Source: a virus
DNA: 22,811 nt
IMG/VR virus record: IMGVR_UViG_3300006802_000624
Span: 1-22,811 of that record
Strand: one strand, 5' to 3'
Shown piece by piece: positions 7,132 to 11,819 of this stretch (positions within the stretch are counted from its first letter, which is position 1; each line of letters opens with the position of its first letter). Both the position numbers and the translations under genes were made by a program. The notes beneath the pieces were generated by a model. That model made no database searches. It had not been told where the DNA came from and saw nothing but the letters and a program-made list of their open reading frames with translations.

Positions 7132-7443
7132 ATGTTTACTAAAGATCAAATTGCACTTCAGAAACACATCGAGGCAAAGAATGCCGAAGGTAAAAAGTGG
7201 ATGGAAGAAAACCCTGGATCATATTATGGGATGACTGTGACAGATCCTGCGCATTGGGCTGAACAAGGTATCACTACTGTCGAACAGTATGAGTACCAGA
7301 TGGAGTATTACGGTTTGTTTGACTACATTGCAAATGTAACATCAAAGTCACATGCTCGCTACTTACTAAGCCTTTGTTGCACGATGGACGACCTGAATGA
7401 AGTGTATATCAACTTTACACAGCCAAAAAAAGAGGTGGCATAA
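7132..7443 (+). CDS. Unknown acidic early protein, 103 aa
   Basis: Start at 7132 is set by GAGGAG at 7120-7125; in-frame codons further upstream lie inside promoter P2. The product begins MFTKDQIALQKHIEAKNAEG and is rich in acidic and aromatic residues (EYQMEYYGLFDYIANV), with no signal peptide or membrane segment. A segment ARYLLSLCCTMDDLNEVY sits near the C-terminus. I do not recognise a family. Its stop and the next start overlap as TAATG at 7441-7445, so it forms a two-gene early operon with the following gene. The strong promoter suggests expression soon after infection. Confidence 0.72.
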   Translation: MFTKDQIALQKHIEAKNAEGKKWMEENPGSYYGMTVTDPAHWAEQGITTVEQYEYQMEYYGLFDYIANVTSKSHARYLLSLCCTMDDLNEVYINFTQPKKEVA

Positions 7444-7679
7444 TGGAAAATGTTCGTACAGTTGAATTACACGGTGTCAAGTATAGTACACATCCAATTA
7501 CTGGATATGAGGGTGAACCTTCTGCATTAAAAACAGCATTTGATATTCTGCGTGAAGATTATGAAAAGGATGGAAAAGAAATTATTTCCATGCAGACATA
7601 TTATAATAGTGGTTATAATAGTGCCACTGATAAAATTGAAGGTGAACCAGAATTTGGAATTGAGGTTGAATACCTCTAA
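7443..7679 (+). CDS. Unknown small early protein, 78 aa
   Basis: Starts in a TAATG overlap with the upstream gene, with GAGGTGG a few bases before. The product opens MENVRTVELHGVKYSTHPITG and ends GEPEFGIEVEYL; it is acidic, mixed alpha/beta in character and soluble. No catalytic motif or known family is recognised. It is the last gene before a structured RNA region and tRNA-Arg. Many T4-like phages carry such small host-modulating early proteins, but nothing in the sequence points to a target. Confidence 0.7.
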   Translation: MENVRTVELHGVKYSTHPITGYEGEPSALKTAFDILREDYEKDGKEIISMQTYYNSGYNSATDKIEGEPEFGIEVEYL

Positions 7680-7683
7680 GAGT

Positions 7684-7742
7684 TTCCCGAAGAGTTGTGA
7701 TCCTGTCTCGCTCCTCTCTCAGTAGATCTTTCTCTTCGGGAA
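7684..7742 (+). ncRNA. Long-range hairpin region, possible structured RNA
   Basis: TTCCCGAAGAG at 7684-7694 and CTCTTCGGGAA at 7732-7742 form a perfect 11-bp stem closing a 37-nt loop. It begins five bases after a stop codon and no T-run follows, so it is not an ordinary terminator. The sequence on to 7852 has further short complementary pieces (AGTCG/CGACT, CCTG/CAGG, GGTG/CACC) but no open frame. A processing signal for the tRNA transcript or an uncharacterised small RNA are both possible. Only the stem is directly seen. Confidence 0.4.
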
Positions 7743-7852
7743 TCCATATAGTCGAGCGGTATTATAAACGCGGTTAAGCCTGTAACGACTTTAAATTTAA
7801 GACGCAGGTGGGAAATTATAGAGCGCCCTCACTAGAAAGACTCACCTTATTT

Positions 7853-7929
7853 GGTTCCGTAGCTCAGTTGGATAGAGCAATTGCCTTCTAAGCAATGGGT
7901 CAGGGGTTCGAATCCTCTCGGAATCGCCA
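7853..7929 (+). tRNA. tRNA-Arg (anticodon TCT)
   Basis: A full cloverleaf can be drawn. The acceptor GGTTCCG pairs with CGGAATC (one G-U), the D arm is GCTC...GAGC, the anticodon stem ATTGC/GCAAT (7880-7884 and 7892-7896) encloses loop CTTCTAA with anticodon TCT at 7887-7889, and the T arm is AGGGG-TTCGAAT-CCTCT. The discriminator is G and CCA is encoded (7927-7929). It reads AGA/AGG, codons common in the AT-rich phage genes here, so it probably supports phage translation. Confidence 0.95.
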
Positions 7930-7945
7930 ATTAAGAGGAGTGTAT

Positions 7946-8161
7946 ATGTTTAAAGTTGATGGTGAGTTAATTGAATCGATAAGTATTGGAAATAATAAAT
8001 ATCAATTAAGAACCAATGGTATCTTTATCTATTCTAAAATCTTAAAAACTTGGAGTCCCTATGCAAGAAGAGAAATTAATCGACACTGGCTTAGAATTAA
8101 AACAACGAGCAAAGAGATTAAAAATGTCAGAAGCGGCAAGAGCTCGTCGAAAAAGGAATAA
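7946..8161 (+). CDS. Unknown basic protein, 71 aa
   Basis: Start at 7946 is set by GAGGAG at 7935-7940; any longer reading frame would run into the tRNA gene. The product begins MFKVDGELIESISIGNNKYQ and looks like a small beta-rich domain up to about residue 38, then becomes strongly basic and Ser/Lys-rich at the end (SGKSSSKKE). The last 101 bases overlap the 55-aa frame starting at 8061 in another frame. It may be that only one of the two is used in that stretch. No family recognised. Confidence 0.55.
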   Translation: MFKVDGELIESISIGNNKYQLRTNGIFIYSKILKTWSPYARREINRHWLRIKTTSKEIKNVRSGKSSSKKE

Positions 8162-8228
8162 AGTAATTATATCAGAAGTTTTAGAAAGAAGATATGCAAA
8201 AACTAGACGAATGCGAAAAAATAAATAA
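8061..8228 (+). CDS. Highly basic small protein, 55 aa, overlapping gene
   Basis: An ATG at 8061 follows TTGGAG (8050-8055) by five bases. The 55 residues (begins MQEEKLIDTG, ends RRMRKNK) contain about 21 Lys/Arg, mostly in a predicted helix from residue 14 onward with blocks ARARRKRNK and ERRYAKTRRMRKNK. Nucleic-acid binding is a reasonable inference from charge alone. It overlaps the preceding gene by 101 bases in another frame. No family recognised; either this frame or the end of the preceding one may be non-functional. Confidence 0.5.
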   Translation: MQEEKLIDTGLELKQRAKRLKMSEAARARRKRNKVIISEVLERRYAKTRRMRKNK

Positions 8229-8234
8229 AAGAAT

Positions 8235-8318
8235 GGGTTGGTCGCCTAATAGACCCGATAGTCCTTACTGTTAGGGACGATAACACAAAGGAGAATGCAT
8301 CCTAGATATATAACTAGG
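8235..8318 (+). other. Structured intergenic region with three possible hairpins
   Basis: The 114-base gap between the 55-aa and 47-aa genes contains GGTC/GACC (8240-8243 with 8252-8255), a 7-bp stem at 8261-8267/8272-8278 with a CTGT loop, and CCTAG/CTAGG (8301-8305 with 8314-8318). AAAGGAG plus ATG near 8287-8297 could start a 12-codon leader peptide. It may be a regulatory leader for the genes that follow; pairing strength is modest. Confidence 0.3.
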
Positions 8319-8342
8319 CTCTGCTACATTTAGGGAGATTCA

Positions 8343-8486
8343 ATGCTAAAATGGTATGATTATTTGATTGTATGTTTTTTCGCATACACCATAAGCCAGG
8401 GATTACTATATAGTTTTTTCTGGGCCATTATAGGTTGGATCTCCTTTATTCAATATATGTATCAAAGGAGAGATGGTAGTGTCTGA
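8343..8486 (+). CDS. Small membrane protein, 47 aa
   Basis: The ATG at 8343 follows GGGAG by about six bases. The 47-aa product (begins MLKWYDYLIVCFFAY, ends YQRRDGSV) is almost wholly hydrophobic from residue 7 to 40, enough for one long or two short membrane segments, with an Arg-rich C-terminus that should stay in the cytoplasm. It overlaps the next gene by eight bases, and that gene's ribosome-binding site lies in its 3' end. Small inner-membrane proteins of this kind are common in T4-like genomes. No specific function can be assigned. Confidence 0.62.
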   Translation: MLKWYDYLIVCFFAYTISQGLLYSFFWAIIGWISFIQYMYQRRDGSV

Positions 8487-8742
8487 TGATTTTTTTGATT
8501 TTGGTTTTACGGCTGTAGACGAGACTGAACTTCAGGCTGTGCAAGATGCACAGAAAACCGTAGGTGATGTTGAAGTTAAAGCCAATACTACTCAAGAGAA
8601 ACTAGATCGTCTTTATAATGCAATTGTACCTCTTTTGAATAACCTTAAGAAAAATCCCGAAAAAGAGTATATCTTGTGGCCTAATCGTATTGATAAGGTA
8701 GAACAGTTTGAGGAACATCTCCTTAAAATATACCGCTCCTAA
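8479..8742 (+). CDS. Acidic phage protein with DDFFDFGFTAVDE N-terminus
   Basis: A GTG start at 8479 gives MSDDFFDFGFTAVDE and has AAAGGAG at a good distance; an ATG two codons upstream is too close to that site. The 87-aa product is acidic, with an N-terminal DFFDFGFTAVDE motif, a helical middle (ELQAVQDAQKTV) and KLDRLYNAIVPLLNNLKKNP followed by LWPNRIDKVEQFEEHL. From memory, proteins with this N-terminus and the WPNR segment recur in T4-like cyanophages as conserved hypotheticals, so it is probably a conserved marine myovirus gene. The N-terminal acidic-aromatic motif looks like a docking peptide. Function unknown. Confidence 0.7.
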   Translation: MSDDFFDFGFTAVDETELQAVQDAQKTVGDVEVKANTTQEKLDRLYNAIVPLLNNLKKNPEKEYILWPNRIDKVEQFEEHLLKIYRS

Positions 8743-8803
8743 ACTTTTTTTAAACTATTTTACAAGTAATTGTTTTTATTACATATTTAAGTGCGTTTTT
8801 TTG

Positions 8804-8832
8804 TTTACAGACGCATAAAATTAGTATATAAT
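8804..8832 (+). promoter_or_regulatory. Early-type promoter P3 (TTTACA-17-TATAAT)
   Basis: TTTACA at 8804-8809 and TATAAT at 8827-8832, 17 bp apart, in the 130-base gap before the gene at 8873. The flanks GTTTACAGA and GTATATAATATA are also present in P2. No GC-rich terminator hairpin is seen in the gap after 8742. Confidence 0.8.
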
Positions 8833-8872
8833 ATACTTATAAAATCAAAGAGGCAATAGAGGAGCTTTTATT

Positions 8873-9151
8873 ATGACAAATCTTGATCTTGGAATTAACT
8901 TTATTGATGCTGACGAAGGTGGTTTACGCTTCACTATTATGACAACCGAAGGTGAGATCCGCCGCCGTGCAGACGATATTGAAGATGGCGTACATTGGGT
9001 AGAAACATATGGTGTCGCAAATACAGTATACGCTTCTTCTTCAATGGATTTTGCCACCGAAGAATGTTTCGAAACAGATGATGGTGCTAATCAGATGTGG
9101 CAGACTATTCTGAATACTGCAGCTGAAGCAAAAATGATGGAGATTGCTTAA
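8873..9151 (+). CDS. Unknown acidic early protein, 92 aa
   Basis: First gene behind promoter P3, with GAGGAG at 8858-8863 upstream. The product begins MTNLDLGINFIDADEGGLRF and is acidic throughout, predicted beta-rich in the first half (RFTIMTTEGEIRRRADDI) and helical at the end (WQTILNTAAEAKMMEIA). There is no signal peptide or membrane segment. No family recognised. The stop overlaps the next start as TAATG at 9149-9153, so it is co-translated with the basic protein that follows; an acidic/basic pair could interact, but that is a guess. Confidence 0.72.
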   Translation: MTNLDLGINFIDADEGGLRFTIMTTEGEIRRRADDIEDGVHWVETYGVANTVYASSSMDFATEECFETDDGANQMWQTILNTAAEAKMMEIA

Positions 9152-9447
9152 TGTCTAATATTGTTATTACTAAAAATTCTACTTATGATGAACGTATGCA
9201 AGCTATCCGTGAGGCATCTGAAAGATTTGCTATCCGTAAAGCACGACGTGCAAGACTAGCTGCCAGTGCTGCCCGTGTACGTAAGTATGTAGATGAAGTT
9301 GATAAACCTGAGCGCAAGAAATTTGATGATATGGTTTCCCGTATGGATGAAAACCATAATCACTATCAAGATGCACCTCAATATGCGGAGAAATATTATG
9401 GCGATAAGATGCGCGATACTGTTGCTATGGATAACGATTGGAACTAG
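9151..9447 (+). CDS. Basic helical protein, 98 aa
   Basis: Coupled by TAATG to the previous gene. The product (begins MSNIVITKNSTYDERMQAIRE) has a long Arg/Lys/Ala-rich helix from about residue 15 to 60, including RKARRARLAASAARVRKY, then an acidic, His/Tyr-rich tail ending DTVAMDNDWN. The helix suggests nucleic-acid or membrane-surface binding. Its last 50 bases are also read in another frame as the signal peptide of the following gene. No family recognised. Confidence 0.68.
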   Translation: MSNIVITKNSTYDERMQAIREASERFAIRKARRARLAASAARVRKYVDEVDKPERKKFDDMVSRMDENHNHYQDAPQYAEKYYGDKMRDTVAMDNDWN

Positions 9448-9676
9448 TGCTCAAGCACAGGATTGTTTCTATCAACAAGAAACTCAGTATCGAAATGGTA
9501 GTGCAATTAATTCAATCACTAAATACGATTGTAAATCCCCACCAAAGGTGATAGTGATTGAAAAACAAAAGGAAGTAAAACAAAGAACCTTTGGTGAATT
9601 TTTGTTTGGTGTTGAAGAAAACAGTAATGGAATTACACATTTATTTAGCACCTTGGTCAGTGTAGGAGTTTTATAA
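9398..9676 (+). CDS. Small secreted (Sec signal) protein, 92 aa
   Basis: The start at 9398 is chosen because GGAG at 9387-9390 lies seven bases upstream and because the product then begins with a textbook signal peptide: MAIRC, a hydrophobic core ILLLWITIG, then TSAQA with cleavage before QDC. The mature part has two cysteines (C23, C45) that could pair in the periplasm, then a charged stretch (VIEKQKEVKQRTFGEFLFGVEEN) and a hydrophobic end. The signal peptide is encoded inside the upstream gene in another frame, so the overlap is 50 bases. The stop overlaps the next start (TAATG). Function unknown; the location should be the host periplasm or inner-membrane face. Confidence 0.68.
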   Translation: MAIRCAILLLWITIGTSAQAQDCFYQQETQYRNGSAINSITKYDCKSPPKVIVIEKQKEVKQRTFGEFLFGVEENSNGITHLFSTLVSVGVL

Positions 9677-9801
9677 TGATAAAATTTTGTTTAGGTATGA
9701 TTACCGGTGGTATAATAGTAGCATATAATCCAGAAGTATTAAATTGGTTTGTCACTTCTGGTATGCGTGATAATATTGTATCTGTTTTACAAGGAGTTTA
9801 A
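9676..9801 (+). CDS. Tiny membrane-anchored protein, 41 aa
   Basis: A 41-codon frame starts in a TAATG overlap (9674-9678) and ends one base before the next ATG, with the next gene's AAGGAG site inside it. The product starts MIKFCLGMITGGIIVAYNPE and has one hydrophobic segment (residues 2-17) with a glycine-rich MITGGII core, followed by an amphipathic tail. Very similar-looking short membrane proteins (K-F-L-G-x-I-T-G-I-V-I pattern) are, from memory, common in T4-like cyanophages. It lies between a secreted protein and a lipoprotein gene, so all three act at the envelope. Confidence 0.62.
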   Translation: MIKFCLGMITGGIIVAYNPEVLNWFVTSGMRDNIVSVLQGV

Positions 9802-9802
9802 T

Positions 9803-10462
9803 ATGAAACGGTTAGTACTAATTCCCCTTATTATGTCTGTTGCTGCGTGTGATAAAACTCCACCGGAAACAGCAATGTCAAAACAGATGTTTGAATACAA
9901 AAAGGCTCAAGTATCCGAACAGTTAGACTCAATGCCAAAATGGTATACCGATATCCCAAAAGATGATAATGCAGTATATGCTGTTGGTACTGCACAAACA
10001 CCAGATATGCAAATGACAGTTGATATTGCCATTCTTTCTGCCAAAACTACTTTGGCCGATAGAGCAAACAGTCGACTTCGTTCACAATTAAAATTATATA
10101 AAACCAAACTTGGTGTAGATGATTTTGATAGTGTTGTACAAAATAACTTTGAACAAGTCACTCGTAATATTATTGCAGATGCAGATGTTGCAGGTTATAC
10201 TGTTAAGGAAACAAAACTTGTTCAAAACGGAACACAATTCCGTGCATATGTTCTACTAGAATATAAAGACTCAGTTGCCAATCAAATGATTAAAACTCGA
10301 CTGGCTAATAATGAACCACTCTATACGGAATTACGAGCAGCAGTTGCATTTAAAGAAATGGACGATGCAGTTGAGGCTCAAAAGGATTCTGAATTAAATG
10401 AGAAAAAAGTCATTATTGATAAAGTTATTGGTTTACAAACGCCTAAAAGTGTAGTAGAATAA
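9803..10462 (+). CDS. LPP20-like lipoprotein
   Basis: Start at 9803 follows AAGGAG by eight bases. The 219-aa product has a lipoprotein signal peptide with lipobox V13-A14-A15-C16 in MKRLVLIPLIMSVAACD. The residue after the lipidated Cys is Asp17, which in Enterobacteria marks inner-membrane retention. Residues about 45-90 (PKWYTDIPKDDNAVYAVG, then a helix with AILSAKTTLADRANSRL) match the LPP20/FlgT N-terminal type of domain: a W-Y/F-x-P entry, a Y-x-V/A-G-T/x turn and an Ala-rich helix. A host-envelope role such as exclusion or membrane stabilisation is possible. A promoter (P4) is embedded in its last codons. Confidence 0.72.
   Translation: MKRLVLIPLIMSVAACDKTPPETAMSKQMFEYKKAQVSEQLDSMPKWYTDIPKDDNAVYAVGTAQTPDMQMTVDIAILSAKTTLADRANSRLRSQLKLYKTKLGVDDFDSVVQNNFEQVTRNIIADADVAGYTVKETKLVQNGTQFRAYVLLEYKDSVANQMIKTRLANNEPLYTELRAAVAFKEMDDAVEAQKDSELNEKKVIIDKVIGLQTPKSVVE
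10432..10460 (+). promoter_or_regulatory. Promoter P4 embedded in the lipoprotein gene
   Basis: TTTACA at 10432-10437 and TAGAAT at 10455-10460 with 17 bp between, overlapping the last ten codons of the lipoprotein gene. The 21 bases at 10441-10461 are identical to 11301-11321 in promoter P5. It is seven bases upstream of the next start, so a transcript from it would be nearly leaderless for that gene but could serve those further down. Confidence 0.55.
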
Positions 10463-10466
10463 TATC

Positions 10467-10640
10467 ATGTTGGAAAATATGTCTTCAGATAGAATGATGG
10501 CTTGTAGAGTTTTTGATGGTGAAATACACAGAATCAAGTCATTATACGAAAATACCCCTCAGTGGACAAATTATTCACATATTATTCAATACCTAGAATC
10601 TCGTATTAAGTCCATGAAGGAAAGGGAATACAGTAGATGA
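10467..10640 (+). CDS. Unknown small protein, 57 aa
   Basis: A frame of 57 codons starts four bases after the lipoprotein stop and ends in an ATGA overlap with the next gene at 10637-10640, which supports it as real. The product begins MLENMSSDRMMACRVFDGE and ends LESRIKSMKEREYSR; it is helical, mixed-charge and soluble. The start is uncertain: a second ATG four codons on is possible, and no strong ribosome-binding site is seen. No family recognised. Confidence 0.55.
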   Translation: MLENMSSDRMMACRVFDGEIHRIKSLYENTPQWTNYSHIIQYLESRIKSMKEREYSR

Positions 10641-10984
10641 CAATGCACCTCGTCCGTGGTATGACTACACTTTCTACCCGTAAGCGTAAATCCCGCAAAA
10701 AAACCGCTGCAGTGTTAGAAGAAGAACGCAAGATGGCTAAACTCCTCAAGTCACTTGGGTATCATAAAAGTAGTAGTCGCTGGAAAGCTGACCTTCCAGA
10801 TTATACCGTGGCCGAGACTGTGCCCACCAGCGACCTCATCATGAAAGTAGAAGGTAAGCGTAAGGCTAATCAATATACTGGTGATGAGCTCGCTGGGATA
10901 GGCACTCTTCATAAATCAAATATGGTTCCCATTCGTAAGGATAGTAATGATGCACACGAAATTGCTCGTATGCGTAGAGGTTAA
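10637..10984 (+). CDS. Conserved-looking basic phage protein (MHLVRGMTT...HKSN)
   Basis: Starts in an ATGA overlap; the second ATG at 10643 (MHLVRGMTTLSTRKRK) is an equally good start. The 115-aa product has a basic N-terminal segment (TRKRKSRKKTAA), a helix around EEERKMAKLLKSLGYHK and a C-terminal block GIGTLHKSNMVPIRKD followed by EIARMRRG. From memory, that C-terminal G-I-G/A-T-x-HKSN-x-VPV...A-R-M-RR pattern and the N-terminal G-M-T-T recur in many tailed phages as an unnamed conserved protein. No enzyme motif is visible. The basic character suggests nucleic-acid contact. Confidence 0.68.
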   Translation: MTMHLVRGMTTLSTRKRKSRKKTAAVLEEERKMAKLLKSLGYHKSSSRWKADLPDYTVAETVPTSDLIMKVEGKRKANQYTGDELAGIGTLHKSNMVPIRKDSNDAHEIARMRRG

Positions 10985-10987
10985 TAT

Positions 10988-11176
10988 ATGGAAATTATTT
11001 GGCATATACTGTTAACTGTTTGTTTAGGTTCTACCTGTATTGAACAAGATGTACAACAGTTTGATACTAGAAAAGAATGTGATCAAACGTTAAAAGTATA
11101 TACTGATATACCACCAGATGGTGATTGGGATATTATCCAGTATGAATGCAAACCAGTTGGTTCAACTTCTACATAG
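10988..11176 (+). CDS. Small cysteine-containing protein, 62 aa
   Basis: Starts three bases after the previous stop. The product begins MEIIWHILLTVCLGSTC with a short hydrophobic N-terminus and has four cysteines (C12, C17, C31, C54), then PPDGDWDIIQYECKPVGS. The spacing F-D-x-x-x-E-C...I-P-x-DG-x-W-x-x-x-x-Y-x-C-K-P resembles short periplasmic or disulfide-bearing phage proteins I recall, so export is plausible though the N-terminal segment has no clear cleavage site. Its TAG stop (11174-11176) shares its last base with the first base of tRNA-Leu. Confidence 0.62.
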   Translation: MEIIWHILLTVCLGSTCIEQDVQQFDTRKECDQTLKVYTDIPPDGDWDIIQYECKPVGSTST

Positions 11177-11260
11177 CCCGCGTGATGGAATTGGTAGACA
11201 TAACGGACTTAAAATCCGTGGACTTAGGTCGTGCCGGTTCGAGTCCGGCCGTGGGTACCA
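11176..11260 (+). tRNA. tRNA-Leu (anticodon TAA)
   Basis: An 85-nt type II tRNA. The acceptor GCCCGCG pairs with CGTGGGT (two G-U pairs), the D arm contains TTGGTAGAC, the anticodon stem ACGGA/TCCGT encloses CTTAAAA with anticodon TAA, the long variable arm is GGACTTAGGTCGT, and the T arm is GCCGG-TTCGAGT-CCGGC. CCA is encoded at 11258-11260. It reads UUA, the leucine codon favoured by these AT-rich genes. Its first base is the last base of the upstream stop codon, so it is probably cut from the mRNA. Confidence 0.95.
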
Positions 11261-11276
11261 AAAAAAAATGAAATAA

Positions 11277-11320
11277 AATGCATTTTAGGGGTTTACATTT
11301 GCCTAAAAGTGTAGTAGAAT
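11277..11320 (+). promoter_or_regulatory. Early-type promoter P5, chimera of P2 and P4 sequence
   Basis: TTTACA at 11292-11297 and TAGAAT at 11315-11320 with a 17-bp spacer. Its left part (11277-11297) is identical to 7058-7078 in P2, and its right part (11301-11321) is identical to 10441-10461 in P4. It directly follows tRNA-Leu and an A-run and drives the gene at 11353. Confidence 0.75.
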
Positions 11321-11352
11321 ATATACACAATCAAAAAAGAGGAGCGATTGTT

Positions 11353-11511
11353 ATGTTGAAATCACCTGTTAAATTTATCATTACCGTTACTATGGAATGT
11401 GGTGAGGTTTGGGAAACTATCCGTCACACCAAGGATGGTATGCAGTCTGTAATTGAAGATGTTCTGGCAGACGCAGCTGTAGTTAAATTTACTGTTGAGG
11501 AGTGTGTATAA
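11353..11511 (+). CDS. Unknown small early protein, 52 aa
   Basis: Start at 11353 is set by GAGGAG (11339-11344) with an eight-base gap; a longer frame would begin inside promoter P5 and repeat the lipoprotein's last residues, so it is rejected. The product begins MLKSPVKFIITVTMECGE and looks like a small alpha/beta domain: a beta strand, then a helix near SVIEDVLADAA, then KFTVEECV. No motif or family recognised. The stop overlaps the next start as TAATG at 11509-11513, so it is coupled to the following gene. Confidence 0.65.
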   Translation: MLKSPVKFIITVTMECGEVWETIRHTKDGMQSVIEDVLADAAVVKFTVEECV

Positions 11512-11819
11512 TGATTAAGGTTTATCAGATACCATCCAAGGTTATGGCGACACAAAATATATTTCCATTTTCATATGGAATGGGTAAATTCAATATTCAT
11601 GAACATTTAGATAAATATGTTCACGTTGCAGATTTGGATGCCAATACTTTGGATGAGGCCTTTGAAATTGGAAATATTGGACCAGAGAACAAATATACTC
11701 GTTATGCCAGAATGCATTCTGTATCAGTAGGTGATATTTTGGTAGAAGAAACAGGTCAAGCACATATTGTTGCATCATTTGGATTTGATGAACTTGAATC
11801 AGATTTGGAGGTAATATAA
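11511..11819 (+). CDS. YodL-like small phage protein, 102 aa
   Basis: Starts in a TAATG overlap with GAGGAG eight bases before. The product (begins MIKVYQIPSKVMATQN) has VHVADLDANTLDEAFEIGN in the middle and a C-terminal block MHSVSVGDILVEETGQAHIVASFGFDEL. The pattern M-x-S-x-SVGD-V/I...G-x-x-x-x-V-x-x-x-GF is typical of YodL-like domains found in many plasmid and phage accessory proteins. From memory similar proteins occur in T4-like cyanophages. No biochemical role is established that I can name. The stop overlaps the next start (TAATG). Confidence 0.65.
   Translation: MIKVYQIPSKVMATQNIFPFSYGMGKFNIHEHLDKYVHVADLDANTLDEAFEIGNIGPENKYTRYARMHSVSVGDILVEETGQAHIVASFGFDELESDLEVI

Noticed and set aside
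7743-7850. Degenerate tRNA (TAGTCGAGCGGTA resembles a D arm)
   Set aside because: No T arm with GTTCRA and no matching acceptor stem were found, so it is not called as a tRNA or pseudo-tRNA.
9293-9397. Longer N-terminus for the secreted 92-aa protein
   Set aside because: It would bury the signal peptide 35 residues inside, with an unlikely M/N/R-rich leader; the 9398 start has a proper ribosome-binding site.
11278-11352. Longer N-terminus for the 52-aa early protein, containing LPKSVVE as in the lipoprotein C-terminus
   Set aside because: The shared peptide comes from duplicated promoter DNA; the frame would start upstream of its own promoter's -10.
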